From Haemaphysalis longicornis (taxonomy: Eukaryota; Arthropoda; Arachnida; Ixodida; Ixodidae), in the NCBI GenBank assembly GCA_013339765.2, contig CM023448.1:330850941-330914940 (forward strand): a stretch of DNA of 64,000 nucleotides, read 5' to 3'. Positions 12,401 through 22,080 of this stretch are shown one piece after another (the first letter of the stretch is position 1; each line of letters starts with the position of its first letter). The translations under genes and the position numbers were made by a program. The notes below the pieces were generated by a model. It was given only the letters and a program-made list of their open reading frames with translations, was not told the DNA's origin and made no database searches.

Positions 12401-15400
12401 GGACTGCTAAAACTCTTTAATATTTCATCGACAACTCTTAGACTGTACCTCTAAACTCGTGTATTTTCATGCCACAGGCCAAAATTTCAAATAAGAGCTA
12501 CAAATATACACGGTACAAAAAACTCACGGCGGGTGCTGATGTTCCTGATTCTAGAAAAGTGTGAGTGAAGAACGACTGGACAAGCGTGTCATCCGCATCA
12601 TGAGTCGTGATGATGACGTACTTACCTCATCTGCAAATTCGTTCTTGGCACAAACTGCAGACACTACAAACTGGCACTGCGCCCAGGGCAAGACATTCTA
12701 TTTTTGTTAATTCCTGCCTTCTCCTTTCCTTGGATGTGTTGGATATGGAAAGAAGTCTACAAGGACTAGTACAGAAAATTTTTGAATTATTTAATTGAAA
12801 AATCCATCAACCCAGCTGGGATTCGAACCCACAGCGCTGCATCGTACATCGTACGTCGTGTATCGTACAAGTGACAGATTACACCTATGGAGCGTCATGG
12901 TATTTGGTGCCGTTAGCTGTAATTTTTCTTTAACGCAGTGTCTAGAGTTACGTCCGACGGAACCCAAAACCGAAAACTAGGGTTACGTCCGACGTAACTT
13001 TAAGCCAGTTTCTAGAGTTACGTCCGACGTAACCCAAAATTGAAAACTAGGGTTACGTCCGACGGAACTTTAGGCCCGTTTGTAGAGTTACGTCTGACGG
13101 AACCCAAAATTGAAAACTAGAGTTACGTCCGACGGAACTTTAAGCGGGTTTCTAGAGTTACGTCTGACGTAACTCCAAATTGAAAACTAAAGTTACGTCC
13201 GACGGAACTTTAGGCCAATGTTTTGAGTTACGTCTGGCATAACGTAAAGCACAAAAAATTTACAGCTGTTGAAGACTCTTGAACCAATTTACATGGTTCA
13301 AGAGTAATTAATAGGGTTGGGTGTCCGTTAATATTTCAACCCGATTAATTGGCATCGATTAATTCGATTATTTGGTTGTGTGTTTTTTTTTAGAAAAAAA
13401 ATGACCAAAAAATACTTATGTAGTAGTACATATCAGATCAATATGCTCATACACTTGTTCAGACACATTTCCGGATGAGATAAGTACGTCATCATCACGG
13501 CGCATGATGCGGACTCTAGTTTTCTATTTTGGGTTCCGTCGGACGTAACTCTAGAAACGGGCCTGAAGTTCCGTCGGACGTAACTTTAGTTTTCAATTCT
13601 GGGTTCCGTCGGACGTAACTCTAGAAACTGGCTTAAAGTTCCGTCGGACGTAACTCTAGTTTTCAATTTTGGGTTCCGTCGGACGTAACTCTAGACACTG
13701 CGTTTCTTTAATGCTTTACGTTCGCCGGACGTAACTCAAAACATTGGCCTAAAGTTCCGTCGGACGTAGCTCTAGTTTTCAATTTTGGGTTCCGTCGGAC
13801 GTAACTCTAGAAACTTGGCTTATAGTTCCGTCGGACGTAACTTTAGTTTCAATTTTGGGTTACGTCGGACGTAACTCTAGAAACTGGCTTATAGTTACGT
13901 CAGACGTAACCCTAGTTTTCAATTCTGGGTTCCGTCGGACGTAACTCTAGAAACTGGCTTAAAGTTCCGTCGGACGTAACTCTAGTTTTCAATTTTGGGT
14001 TCCGTCGGACGTAACTCTAGACACTGCGTTTAAAAAAAGCTACACGTAAAAGTGGTATATTCATGTCCTTGGCAAGCTAATCAATCTAGAGCAACTTGTA
14101 TTTTGACTTCGGTGTCCCTTTAATGTCCTTTCTGTAATTGTTTATTAAAAAGAGGGGATTTAAAACATAAAACAAGTATACGAACTCATTTGAGAGTATG
14201 CAAAGTCTCCGCAGAAGAAAACACTGCAGCAATAGCTGCAATAGTTTGTGTTTTACTGCCATAAAAGTTTCAAATTTCACGCGACTTGCCCAACGCACCT
14301 GCCACCTAAGCCGGCATTGGTGTTTTTTTTTTTTTTTTTTTTTAAAGGAAAACTAACGTCAGATATGTTTTCCCCTGTGCACAAAGGGCTGTACATAAAA
14401 TTTTCGTGAAAATGAAAGGTGTCGACCAGACACGCCTGACCCATCTCTCGTGAAAACACCGAGGCAACTGTGAGGTGATGTTCAATGCCCCTTGCATTGA
14501 GTAGGGAACAGTAGGGACTCGTTCATTCAGCTGTCATTCACGATGGGGCGCACTCAGGCGAACTCCAAAAAAGACTTGCGCTCGAAGCTTGGAGTCACTC
14601 GTCACAATTTACTGGTCTCTAAGTGGCGGTGCGGTTTCGCGGGACTTGGAAGTGACCTTGGGGTGGGAGTGATGCACAAACTTTGCCCCGAAATGCAGCT
14701 TCACTGCACAGCACGCTGCGCCGTGATGCATGCGTCGGCAGCTGCAGTCATGTCAATCTTTTCACTTAATGTAAAAAGCAAAAAGTAAAATAGTTTCATT
14801 GTTCAGACGGACCCTCGCCGTTTTATCTTATCGCAAGTGAACTTGTCAGTCCAAAGGTTAGATGCCACCGTGCCGTGCCGAACAGGGTGAGATACAGGCA
14901 ATGCCCCGGCACAAGTGAGAGGGGAGATTCTGTTAAGCTAGCAGCTGCAAGTAATCAGCTACGTAGGCGTGTCTTGCCCGACGCCACCTGTTTGTTGTGG
15001 GGTGGGGGGGGGTGGAGGCAAATATCTTACGATAAATCTAATGTTTACGCCGGAAAAAAACAAGTTATGATAAACACTGGTACGTTGGTTATTTGGATAA
15101 ACACAACACAGTTCTACAGTATTTTTTGCTTAGGATGGAAGCGTGTACACCCGGCGGCAAAATAATCTGGGGCACGCGAGCGCCTGGCAATATGCATCAC
15201 CACACCATCTGACGTTGCACTTCTGGTGTCGAGACATCAATGTGCGCGTGCGTGTCCAGCCACTCGCTGCCCTGTCTTTTCCTTCGCTTCAAGCAGCAAA
15301 GGTGATCACATTCAGTGTTTGGGAGCTAGGGATCACTTTCTCTGCTCAACACATCACGCTCGTACATGCTTTAGTGGCGCAGGTGAAGTGTGCGTGGCTC

Positions 15401-16682
15401 GCTCTGCAACAATCTTACAGATAACATATCTTCCCCGTCTAGGCGGCAAAGTTGCGCAGCGTGTATTCTATCGTGTTGTTGTTTATTTTTTTTGCCTAAA
15501 ACATGCTGTTGGTTGCTAACTAAAAATGAGCATGCTAAAACGAGAAGGAATTGAGGTGAGAAATAGTTTATTTGAACAAAGTGGGATGAAAGGCTTAGTT
15601 TTAGTTGTTTAGTACGTGTGCAAGATAGCACACGTACTAAAACATTGACGGGGACAAACGCAAGTAGAGATTGGCGCAGTCGTGTGCTTGACAAAAAATA
15701 ACAATAATGGGGTTGAATTGATTGACACAGACCAAACTTTTCGCGTTTAGATAGCAAAACAAACGTATCGCCCTTAAAACTGCGATAACAAAATTTCGTT
15801 GCAAAGAGTCCTTTGTCAGAGCCGGGCAGACAAAGCAAAGTGCGCTTCACCCTCTCCGTCCACAGGTTGAAGCGTGTGCCAGTGAGATGCGTTGAGCATA
15901 TAAAGTGGCCCCATAGCGCCAAGCGCTTAATGCTATCGGCTTTGCCGCTTAAAGCGAAGGAAAAAATAGGGTAGTACACAGGGGTTGGTAGTACACATGG
16001 AGGCCTGTCATTAGAGCTTTGGCTACAACTGCAGCTACTATTTGTTGAGAAAAAAGCGAAGTACCCCCCCATTCCTGCACATCTTAACATTATCGTAACC
16101 ATCATGCGAGTAGAATTTATGGCGTATTGCGTTCATCCTGGCCCTTCGCCTTCTGGTTTTTCATAGCATGTTATCTTTGCTTGCTTATTGACGCTCAATT
16201 TTGCGAGTTGCAATTTATAGTCCTCCCCCCCCCCCCCCTTATTCATTTTTATTTTAAATTCTTATTATTTTTTTTTATTTTTATTTTTTCTAACCAACAT
16301 TTGTGGTACAGTACCTACCTAGTTATTGTGCCATCGGGTTGGCAGTGCTAGTTTTTGTCTATGCGGGCATGGCCTCTGCACACTGGCAGAGCTAGTCTGC
16401 CTGGGTGAAACTAAGTCGAGTTGGGTGCACGCGTGGCTGATGCATTCTTGTTGGTTGTGTGCAGGTCTGCACCGATACGTCTTTCTGGTTTACAAGCAGC
16501 CCGGAAAGCTCACCTGTGATGAAAGGCGCCTCACGAACCGCTCTGGCGATCACCGGGGCAACTTTAAGATCCGGGACTTTGCTGCCAAGTACAACCTGGG
16601 AGAGCCGGTTGCTGCCAATTTCTACCAGGCCGAGTGGGACGACTACGTGCCCAAGCTGTACGAGCAGCTCAGTGGCAACTGA
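3382..16682 (+). CDS. Phosphatidylethanolamine-binding protein (PEBP/RKIP family), complete gene, 4 coding exons
   Basis: Joining 3382-3474, 3590-3710, 3987-4124 and 16465-16682 gives 570 nt, or 189 residues plus stop, close to the 187 residues usual for the family. All junctions are GT-AG and phases agree. The protein has the family signatures: DPDAPSR in the N-terminal half, WHHWLVVNIPG, and GSGPPKGTGLHRYVFLVYKQ forming the anion-binding pocket. The C-terminal helix ends YEQLSGN. No signal peptide or membrane segment is visible, so a cytosolic protein is expected. Family members bind phospholipid head groups and small anions, and vertebrate PEBP1 inhibits Raf-MEK signalling; a kinase-regulatory role here is inference. 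Introns 1 and 2 are 115 and 276 nt, while intron 3 is 12,340 nt and packed with transposons. A broken copy of the end of exon 4 follows directly. Confidence 0.95.
3590..3710 (+). CDS. PEBP coding exon 2
   Basis: Acceptor TTATTGCAG|G after a long pyrimidine tract (ag at 3588-3589), donor ACTG|GTTTGT at 3711. It encodes VSYSDVKVEMGN to FYTLCMT plus the first base of the Asp codon of the DPDAPSR motif. Confidence 0.95.
3987..4124 (+). CDS. PEBP coding exon 3
   Basis: Acceptor AAATGCAG|AT, donor ACAG|GTACGC at 4125. It encodes DPDAPSRATPKYREWHHW through GSGPPKGT, which is the conserved ligand-pocket core of the family, and ends after the first base of a Gly codon. Confidence 0.96.
4868..5853. 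mobile_element. Pogo/Tigger-like non-autonomous element, TA target
   Basis: The left end CAGTCTAATCCCGCTACAAC at 4868 is mirrored by the right end, whose reverse complement begins CAGTCGAATCCCGCTACAAC. Both are flanked by TA (4866-4867 and 5854-5855). The terminal CAGT and TA target duplication fit the pogo/Tigger branch of Tc1-mariner. No transposase is readable in the 986-bp body, so this is a non-autonomous or decayed copy. Confidence 0.8.
5882..6102. mobile_element. Short palindromic MITE (221 bp)
   Basis: The ends GAGAGTTTTAGCAGTCCGTC and GCTAAAACTCTC form an inverted repeat of about 55 bp with few mismatches, flanked by TA at 5880-5881 and 6103-6104. It lies 26 bp to the right of the preceding TA element. 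A partial copy of its right part is at about 12240-12413. Confidence 0.75.
6328..7162. mobile_element. TTAA-flanked element, AGGARCCATGAAGA family (Kolobok-like MITE)
   Basis: TTAA at 6324-6327 and 7163-7166 flanks ends AGGAACCATGAAGACAAAA and, on the other strand, AGGAGCCATGAAGACAAAA. The TTAA target together with ends that do not begin CCY argues against piggyBac and for the Kolobok type. The family is shared with elements at 29284, 31034 and 36994; the first of these carries a THAP domain. Confidence 0.8.
7861..8680. mobile_element. hAT-like element with 5-bp target duplication
   Basis: The ends CAGGGTTCGCACAGG and, reversed, CAGGGTTCGTACAGG bound 820 bp, flanked by CCACA at 7856-7860 and 8681-8685. 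Subterminal regions at both ends repeat the phrase GTCCTTGAAAACCCTTGAA several times. Ends starting CAGGG suggest hAT, but the apparent duplication is 5 bp rather than 8 bp. No transposase reading frame is recognisable. Confidence 0.65.
8756..8907 (+). repeat. 5'-truncated copy of the tick-type SINE
   Basis: A 152-bp body with the GATCCCCAGGTGGCCAAAGT core and a short AATCAAT tail lies between perfect 12-bp repeats GTTTGTGACGTC at 8744-8755 and 8908-8919. The truncated start and exact duplication are typical of target-primed reverse transcription. Confidence 0.85.
8920..11088. other. Intron sequence without recognised features
   Basis: No conserved coding segment and no element with paired ends was found. 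A GGTTCGATGCC-like B box occurs on the minus strand near 10918-10945, but no complete tRNA fold accompanies it. Confidence 0.4.
12240..12413. repeat. Partial copy of the 5882-6102 MITE
   Basis: The right part, from the CCTACCGCGAC block through ACGGACTGCTAAAACTCT, matches the MITE at 5882-6102 with several differences. The left end is missing, so it is a fragment in the centre of the foldback element. Confidence 0.6.
12795..12900 (-). repeat. tRNA-like SINE fragment
   Basis: On the minus strand a B-box-like segment GGGTTCGAATCCC (12818-12830) is followed by AGCTGGGTTGATGG and an AT-rich tail. No complete cloverleaf or A box is obvious, so I read it as a tRNA-derived SINE fragment rather than a tRNA gene. 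Confidence 0.4.
12934..13702. mobile_element. Foldback-type element, inner nested copy
   Basis: This 769-bp element has the same CGCAGTGTCTAGAG ends as the outer one and its own perfect 9-bp duplication TTTCTTTAA at 12925-12933 and 13703-13711. Its left end is a plus-sense array of the 35-bp repeat (to about 13240) and its right end a minus-sense array (about 13515-13700). The interior 13241-13514 matches 11565-11840 of the outer element in the same orientation. It therefore looks like a deletion derivative of the same family that transposed into its relative. Confidence 0.85.
14543..14860 (+). repeat. Dispersed repeat shared with 58045-58262 (inverse)
   Basis: The segment around GCCCCGAAATGCAGCTTCAC and the downstream TTTTATCTTATCGCAAG reappear in the opposite orientation at 58045-58262, in the same order. 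In both copies the same frame reads as a similar peptide containing CPEMQLHC, but no known protein family was recognised. Ends and target duplication could not be placed. Confidence 0.5.
15262..15975. repeat. Imperfect inverted repeat, about 120-bp arms
   Basis: The arm at about 15262-15390, containing TTTTCCTTCGCTTCAAGC and GCTCAACACATC, is mirrored by about 15838-15975 with TTTTCCTTCGCTTTAAGC and GCTCAACGCATC. About 450 bp lie between them. This looks like a decayed hairpin or an element with long diverged ends. Outer borders are not clear. Confidence 0.5.
16465..16682 (+). CDS. PEBP coding exon 4 and stop
   Basis: Acceptor TTGTGTGCAG|GT (ag at 16463-16464), stop TGA at 16680-16682. It encodes LHRYVFLVYKQPG through AEWDDYVPKLYEQLSGN, the C-terminal third of the protein including the conserved HRY segment. 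Confidence 0.97.
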
Positions 16683-16754
16683 TGCCCAAACTGCACTAGC
16701 CAGCCAGCACTATGTACCCTTCTCTGCTTTTCTTTCCCTTTCTTTCTTCGTGTA

Positions 16755-16930
16755 AGCAAATCGCTGTGGCGATCAAAGGGGCAACTTCAAGGTGCGCGAC
16801 TTGCTGCCAAGTGATGTCTGGAAGAGCCAGTTGCTCTCACCAGGCGGAGTGGGATGACCGTGTGCCCAAGCTGTATGAGCAGCTCAGTGGCAACTGAGCC
16901 CAAACTGCACTGTTTGCCTTTCCCTACTTT
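16755..16930 (+). pseudogene. Broken tandem duplicate of the end of PEBP exon 4
   Basis: From about 16755 the sequence repeats the last part of exon 4 and the first part of its 3' UTR: GGCGATCAAAGGGGCAAC, GTGCGCGACTTGCTGCC, then CCCAAGCTGTATGAGCAGC and an AGTGGCAACTGA ending at 16897. Stop codons of the two copies are 215 bp apart. Small deletions shift the frame (the AKYNLGEPVAANFYQ part is shortened), so it cannot encode the same C-terminus. It lies within the likely PEBP 3' UTR and is best read as a decayed local duplication. Confidence 0.85.
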
Positions 16931-17356
16931 TCCTTTCGTTTGTTTATTTGTTTTTGTCTTTCATTTGGTTGCTTATACCAGCATACCTCTCTCTTTAGTG
17001 TTGTATCCTGAGTGAAACAGTTTATGCAGGCCATAATTTTTTTTATTTGACGTCTCACTTGATCTACACAGAGCTTGTTTTTGCGGTGCTCTTGAGTACC
17101 GTGAATGTGTCACAGTGATAAGCGCATACCAAGACTCGTCAGACTCGGCAGGTAAATTCACATATGCAGCTAGTGTCCGTGATACAGTCTTTGTGGGAAC
17201 ACCAGAGCACAGTAGCTACATTTGCAACCTAGGAAGTTTGCAGCAAAGAGTATTTGCAACCCTGTGGCAACTGCACTTTTACATCTAACGACTGAGTTTG
17301 TTGTTTCATGGTTTCTGTTCTATTGGGCTGATGAGTGTTGTTCCTTGGTGTATCGC

Positions 17357-17362
17357 AATAAA
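17357..17362 (+). terminator. Probable PEBP poly(A) signal
   Basis: AATAAA occurs 675 bp after the PEBP stop and is followed by T-rich sequence (CATTTTTATTTATG). It is the first canonical signal after the stop codon that I noticed; the cleavage site is inferred. Confidence 0.5.
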
Positions 17363-19767
17363 CAACTTATGCTGGCTTTGTCATTTTTATTTATGCACCG
17401 CTGCGAGTTGCAACTAGAAAAGTTTTTCTCTTTTCTTTTTTTAGTCTGCTATGTCTGCTGCCTCGATGTCTAGGGTCTGGTTAATTGCAGAGGCAGTCAT
17501 ATCAAACACGTGTACTATCATAATGTGATGTAATGATGTAGGTCTACCGGATATGGTAGTCTTGTTGAGCAGACTAACGTGAAGAGATGGGTGTGCAGGC
17601 CTACCTGGTTACAGTGCAGTCTCGTTAAACAAGGCCTGTATGGGCGGGTAAACTCTTGCATTTACCCGAATTTTCGCTTCGTTAAACCTGGTGCGACAGT
17701 TTTGTTGCAGCAACGATGCTGGTATAAATGACAGTTTCAAGCCACGCAAACAATGTAGAGCCATTGCATTCCAATGTGGAGCTCACTGATAACTGCCCCG
17801 CCTGCGCTGCAGCATGTATCGGGGCAAGGAAGGCCCACTTATTGCATTCGGTGGCTCTTGGTGAACAAATACCTCGTGTCTTTGTTATCAGTGCAGTTGA
17901 CTACAATTCTATGGGAAACCCAGCGGTCCTTCCTAATGCAGAAGTGCTGCCAATTCCAAGTACTGCATTTCACCACGTCCACACCGAAATGTGTGGTGTC
18001 CATGCCATTTGCCTTTCTCGATTCCTGCACTGTGCGTGCAAGGAATGCGGCCACTGGGGCAACTGGAATACCCATCAAGAATACACAGAGAAGTGGGAAT
18101 GCATGTCTGTGCTTGCATCTTGCCAATTCCAGAAGATCAACTTCATGTATGCCAAAAGCACATCTGTAAGGTGGCGGTTTCTCTTTTTATGTGCCCAATG
18201 CAATTGGCATGCGAAATACTCTTTCTGCCACTTTTTAGTGAATCGCATAGAAGAAGAGCATTAGTCTCTAGCTGTTGCGCTATTTTTGTGTACGCTCTAC
18301 GAGTTTTGCCTGTCTTTGCACAGGTATCATTCCAAAGTATAAAGGGTTGCCGGAACAGTACTGAGATAAACTTATGGCAATATGAATTCAAAACTACTAC
18401 TTTTTTCTTTTTTTATGCAAAGGTGTTGCATTCCTCCTGACTTGCCTGTCCTATGCAGCTTGTAAGGGGAAGCCTGCACTGTTGTAAATTCGGCAAGGTA
18501 GTTTCACCCTGAAGTGGCATTGTTCTGGGTGCATTCTTGGAAACGTTTGCAGTTTATGCATTGATTTTAAATATGGTTTGGACTTGTCGGTTAAAACGAA
18601 TAAAGGCCGCTGACAGCACTTCGAAGACGTTTTTAGAAATTCAGTTGCAACTGAAACAGGTCTGCATTTACGGTCAACAGACCTTGAAAAATACATTTGT
18701 GTTTTGCTCGGCTTTGTCGTCTTGCGACGCCGTAGAGCACACCAATAAATTGCATGCCTGTTGGCATTTGCCACAGAGCTATTGTGTGGTTCTGTCATTA
18801 ATTCATTCACTAGAGTGAATAGTATTATACTGCTTGCTTCATCAGCATGCGCTTGTACTTCCTTCACACTCCACATAGAGATAATCGAAGCACCATCCAA
18901 TTTCCTGTTTAAGCCTGTATGTGGGTGCTTAAATCATTCATCTGTGGGAAATTTTAGACACGAACGCACAGTCACTTGCGTTGTCAGATTTGAAATCCAG
19001 CAACAACAATTCTACATACCGTGGTATCCCACATCAGACACAGCCACTGCATGTTCCTTGTGAGTGTGCACTTCGTTTTATTTTGGAAATATTTTGTATT
19101 TGTTCTTACAGTTTCTGTATGAACACGATAAAAAGATTTGGCATGTAACGACCAAAAATATTTTCGGAACGCCTAAGTACTTATCATATATATGTAATTG
19201 ATAAAGCATTGGAGGCGAATAGCTGAAATGTACCTTTCGTTGTCATCATCCTTTTTTACCTTTGCATTTTTGTTCTTTCTGTTTCTATCACTCGGCACTC
19301 ACTACATTCGCATCACCAAGGACAGATGAATTTTGCGGAAATGAACTTGGCTTCTCCCTTAGTTGCTACCTTTGTAATTAGCATGATCAAATTACTCACA
19401 TGGGCCTTGGCACATCAATGACGCGTTTCTAGAAAGCCGCAACGCATTCATTTTTTAGCGTCTTTTTCTTCTCTGTTGTCAGTATAACTGGCACATACCT
19501 GTGTGTTTGCATTGCCAAGCAACAAGTAAATTTGAAGGCCACAATGCATTCGCTCGGTCCGCGTTCAGTCAGCTAGTCACCAAGCTGCAGTGGTGTTGGG
19601 GATGCGTCTTGCTTCCCAGAAGCCTTTGGTTTGAATTTCACCCAGACTTGCATTTTCTCAACGTTCTTTTTCAACTTGGTTACTAAACGTTGTACTACAG
19701 GAGCTTGCCAGAGAAGTTTGGCACTAACCCGAGCATTGTTTGGCAGCTGTTTTTTCACTCTTTAAAC

Positions 19768-20208
19768 CAGTGGCTCTGATTAATGAGTGTCCTGGGGACC
19801 CCTTTTGGGCTTACAAAAGTGATAGGTGACCCAACGATAAGCTAAGTTGATCTGTGTCATAATTCCCAACAATTTGTACTTGCAACTAAAGTCGTTTGTG
19901 CACTTATTCAATGCACATATTTTGCGCCTTACTCTTATTCTGATGCGTGCCATATTGCCAAAAAGCTTGCCCTTGCAGCTAAACTTAGAACAAACTCTCA
20001 TAGGTAGCCTCTTGTGCGTCTCGCTTCTTCACGCAGCTCACGCAAACACGTGCTACACCAAGTTAAACGAGCATGTCGTGCAGAAAAACCCCCTTTTACG
20101 CTGCTGGCAAGGATTTGCACAAAGAGAAAGAAGTGTGGGAGGTTTGCACGGACTTCTGATACGCCCTCAAAGACCCCTAGGGGTCCGCGGACCCTCATTT
20201 GAGAACTG
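19768..20208. mobile_element. hAT-like MITE, 8-bp target duplication
   Basis: Ends CAGTGGCTCTGATTAATGAG and, reversed, CAGTTCTCAAATGAGG bound 441 bp. The flanks are a perfect 8-bp repeat CTTTAAAC at 19760-19767 and 20209-20216. There is no transposase. Confidence 0.85.
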
Positions 20209-22031
20209 CTTTAAACCATCGGTTATTTTGTGGGCCGTCTGGGTGCCAGGGATGCTGGATTCTTGACCTATGATGTAAACTTATTCTTTCGTAGACTTAA
20301 ATGCGAAAGAAAACATTCGCAAGAAAAGAAGTCTAGAACCTAATTTCTAAATAATAGCCAGAAAAAGTACTTCCTATTTCCACAAAATAATAAATCAAAA
20401 GTTCACACCCGAATTTTAAATCTGTCCTGTTATGATCATAACTAAATTACTAGCCTGAAATTCATAGCTGCACAAACTCCAAATTTGAGTGTTTGTTTTT
20501 TGCTCACACAAAGCTCCTGCTAGCTCGTAACTAGAACGCATGAACTGTAACTTTCTTCTGTCCAAGCAAGAGGCCAACCTCAATATTGGCTTCAAAAGCA
20601 CCAAAGGGCAATATTTGTAACCACCTATAGCCTGTGTCCCCCGACCCAGTCAAAGGATTGGTCCTGCTGTGTGCAATCACCTCCATTTATACATACCTTT
20701 CGTCCCCTTAGCCTCCATCCTCCACTGGAGGTAAACGGATGGAAGGGGACAAAAGGCATCACTAGCCCTAACAAACACCAACTTTGTATCGTCTGAGCAA
20801 TAGATGGGACATGTCGACAAAATGGTGCGTCACTCTGTCAACTGATTGAGCAGTGGAAGGACACAGGACAGAGTGGAGCGAGTGCGTTAAAAAGCTGCCC
20901 TTGCAATGCTGGCAACGGTGCCGTTCAGATGACAAGTTCAAGCATAGCTCGGCAGCTGCCTCTGCCTTGATGGGTCTTGCGACTCCCACCACCGCTTGTA
21001 AGCATTGAAGAATAGAGTCTGCAGCCAGTGCGTGCGGCGAAAGAGGAAGGAATGGGAACGATGGCAATGAAAGGGACATGCGGGAAACGCTGTGTAGTGG
21101 ACTTGGCGTGCACATCGGGCCGAGCATCAAGTTTGTGAGAAGATGCCCGCCCAGTCTGAAAGATCCACCAATGAATCTTCTATCAACTTTTTATGTCTTG
21201 TCATTAGTTTGGCTTAATTTGCGCCGACTTGTCGGTTTTGTTCCAAGACTAATATACATGTTGCCGACAGGAAAGGGGAAGGCCTTTTTGAGTTTGAACG
21301 GCTGGAAGCTTCCATGTCCCGTCCCGTCCCTCTGTTCATGTGGCCGTTGGCACATTTGGCACCAGAGCGGCTGGCCCACCGTTTCCCGACCTCTCAAGAT
21401 TGCAGAAATCAATATAGGCTTAATTGCAATCACATCTGCAATTAAACATCCCTCTCACGAGTCTTGCCCATCACAGGATTTTTTTTGAGGTAGTGACTAT
21501 ACAGCATTCCTGTGGTGACTATTTTGACCTAATGCAATGTGCCACGTGACAGACAGGTACATGTCGGCATTTAAGTTACATGACCACCTGCATCTGAGAA
21601 CATTGCTGACTTTGCTTTGAAGTAAACTTTGCCATATTGGTCTCTTCCACAATTCCAAGGGGTTGTGTGACCGACATGGTCATGTCAGTTACGAATGCAG
21701 GAACAGGAACATGTAGGTTATATCATTTCCATCAGCAGACATTGCAGGCTTTGCCATAAAGCTCATTTTTCTTATGCATTTCTCTGTCCAGGACACCCGT
21801 TTCACATAGACTGTGTTTACTGTAAAATAATAAAATGATTATGCAACCACATAACTAACTACATTCTCACGTTATGGATGAATTCAAAAGGCTTTCTGGC
21901 CCTGCTTTGGAGGAACAGGAAAATGACAGAAAAGGCAGAGTTAAAGTGACATCTCAGTCTTGTTGGTTGCCTTGTTTCATGGTTTAAGGCTGCAACAATG
22001 TGAATCAGTGTCGTCTTAACAAGGAAAGCAT

Positions 22032-22049
22032 ACACACACACACACACAC
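22032..22049. repeat. (AC)n microsatellite
   Basis: Nine AC units. Read on the minus strand it is a GT-rich tract 26 bp downstream of the putative PERK poly(A) signal. Confidence 0.9.
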
Positions 22050-22074
22050 TGTGGATACGGTATACTACCACATT

Positions 22075-22080
22075 TTTATT
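22075..22080 (-). terminator. Probable PERK poly(A) signal
   Basis: TTTATT on the plus strand is AATAAA on the minus strand, 548 bp past the PERK stop codon. The downstream (TG)n tract would serve as the usual GT-rich downstream element. Confidence 0.55.

Larger units (their letters stand above)
11098..14028. mobile_element. Foldback-type element with minisatellite ends and 9-bp target duplication (outer copy)
   Basis: The element begins CGCAGTGTCTAGAG and ends with its exact inverse, flanked by a perfect 9-bp direct repeat TTTAAAAAA at 11089-11097 and 14029-14037. Both ends are tandem arrays of a 35-bp repeat that alternates two versions: GTTACGTCCGACGGAAC plus CCAAAATTGAAAACTAGA, and the same 17-mer plus TTTAAGCCAGTTTCTAGA. 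The left array spans about 11105-11575 in plus sense and the right array about 13720-14020 in minus sense. Inside, 11812-12110 is repeated in inverse at about 12430-12640, so much of the element can fold back on itself. Long tandem-repeat ends with 9-bp duplications match foldback (FB) elements and are also compatible with Mutator-like elements. No transposase is visible. A second copy is inserted at 12934-13702. Confidence 0.85.
4125..16464 (+). other. PEBP intron 3, a 12.3 kb transposon-filled intron
   Basis: The intron contains a pogo-like TA element, a small MITE, a TTAA element, a 5-bp-TSD element, a SINE, the nested foldback elements and an inverted repeat, each listed separately. The stretches 8920-11088 and 14038-14542 hold no gene or bounded element that I recognise. 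Confidence 0.9.
17363..22074. other. Convergent intergenic region between PEBP and PERK
   Basis: It holds one bounded hAT-like element (19768-20208). An open frame of 178 codons at 17728-18264 has no recognisable domain and no conserved motif, and overlapping frames of similar length exist on the same stretch, so I do not call it a gene. A fragment resembling a pogo-type end (CAGTCTCGTTAAAC) is near 17622 without a partner. Confidence 0.5.

Noticed and set aside
14094..14120. End of another TTAA element (GGTGTCCCTTTAA)
   Set aside because: Only one end is visible. A similar AAGGGACACTGAAATG end at 48993 is also single, so neither could be bounded.
15371..16105. 244-codon open frame on the minus strand
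   Set aside because: It spans the inverted repeat at 15262-15975 and reads as low-conservation sequence without any known motif; open length appears accidental.
17728..18264. 178-codon open frame after PEBP
   Set aside because: No recognisable domain, cysteine-rich by chance, and overlapping open frames exist. It lies beyond the PEBP poly(A) signal in the convergent intergenic region.
20768..21488. Protein-coding gene between PEBP and PERK
   Set aside because: Frames of 120-136 codons on opposite strands overlap each other, with no motif or splice context.
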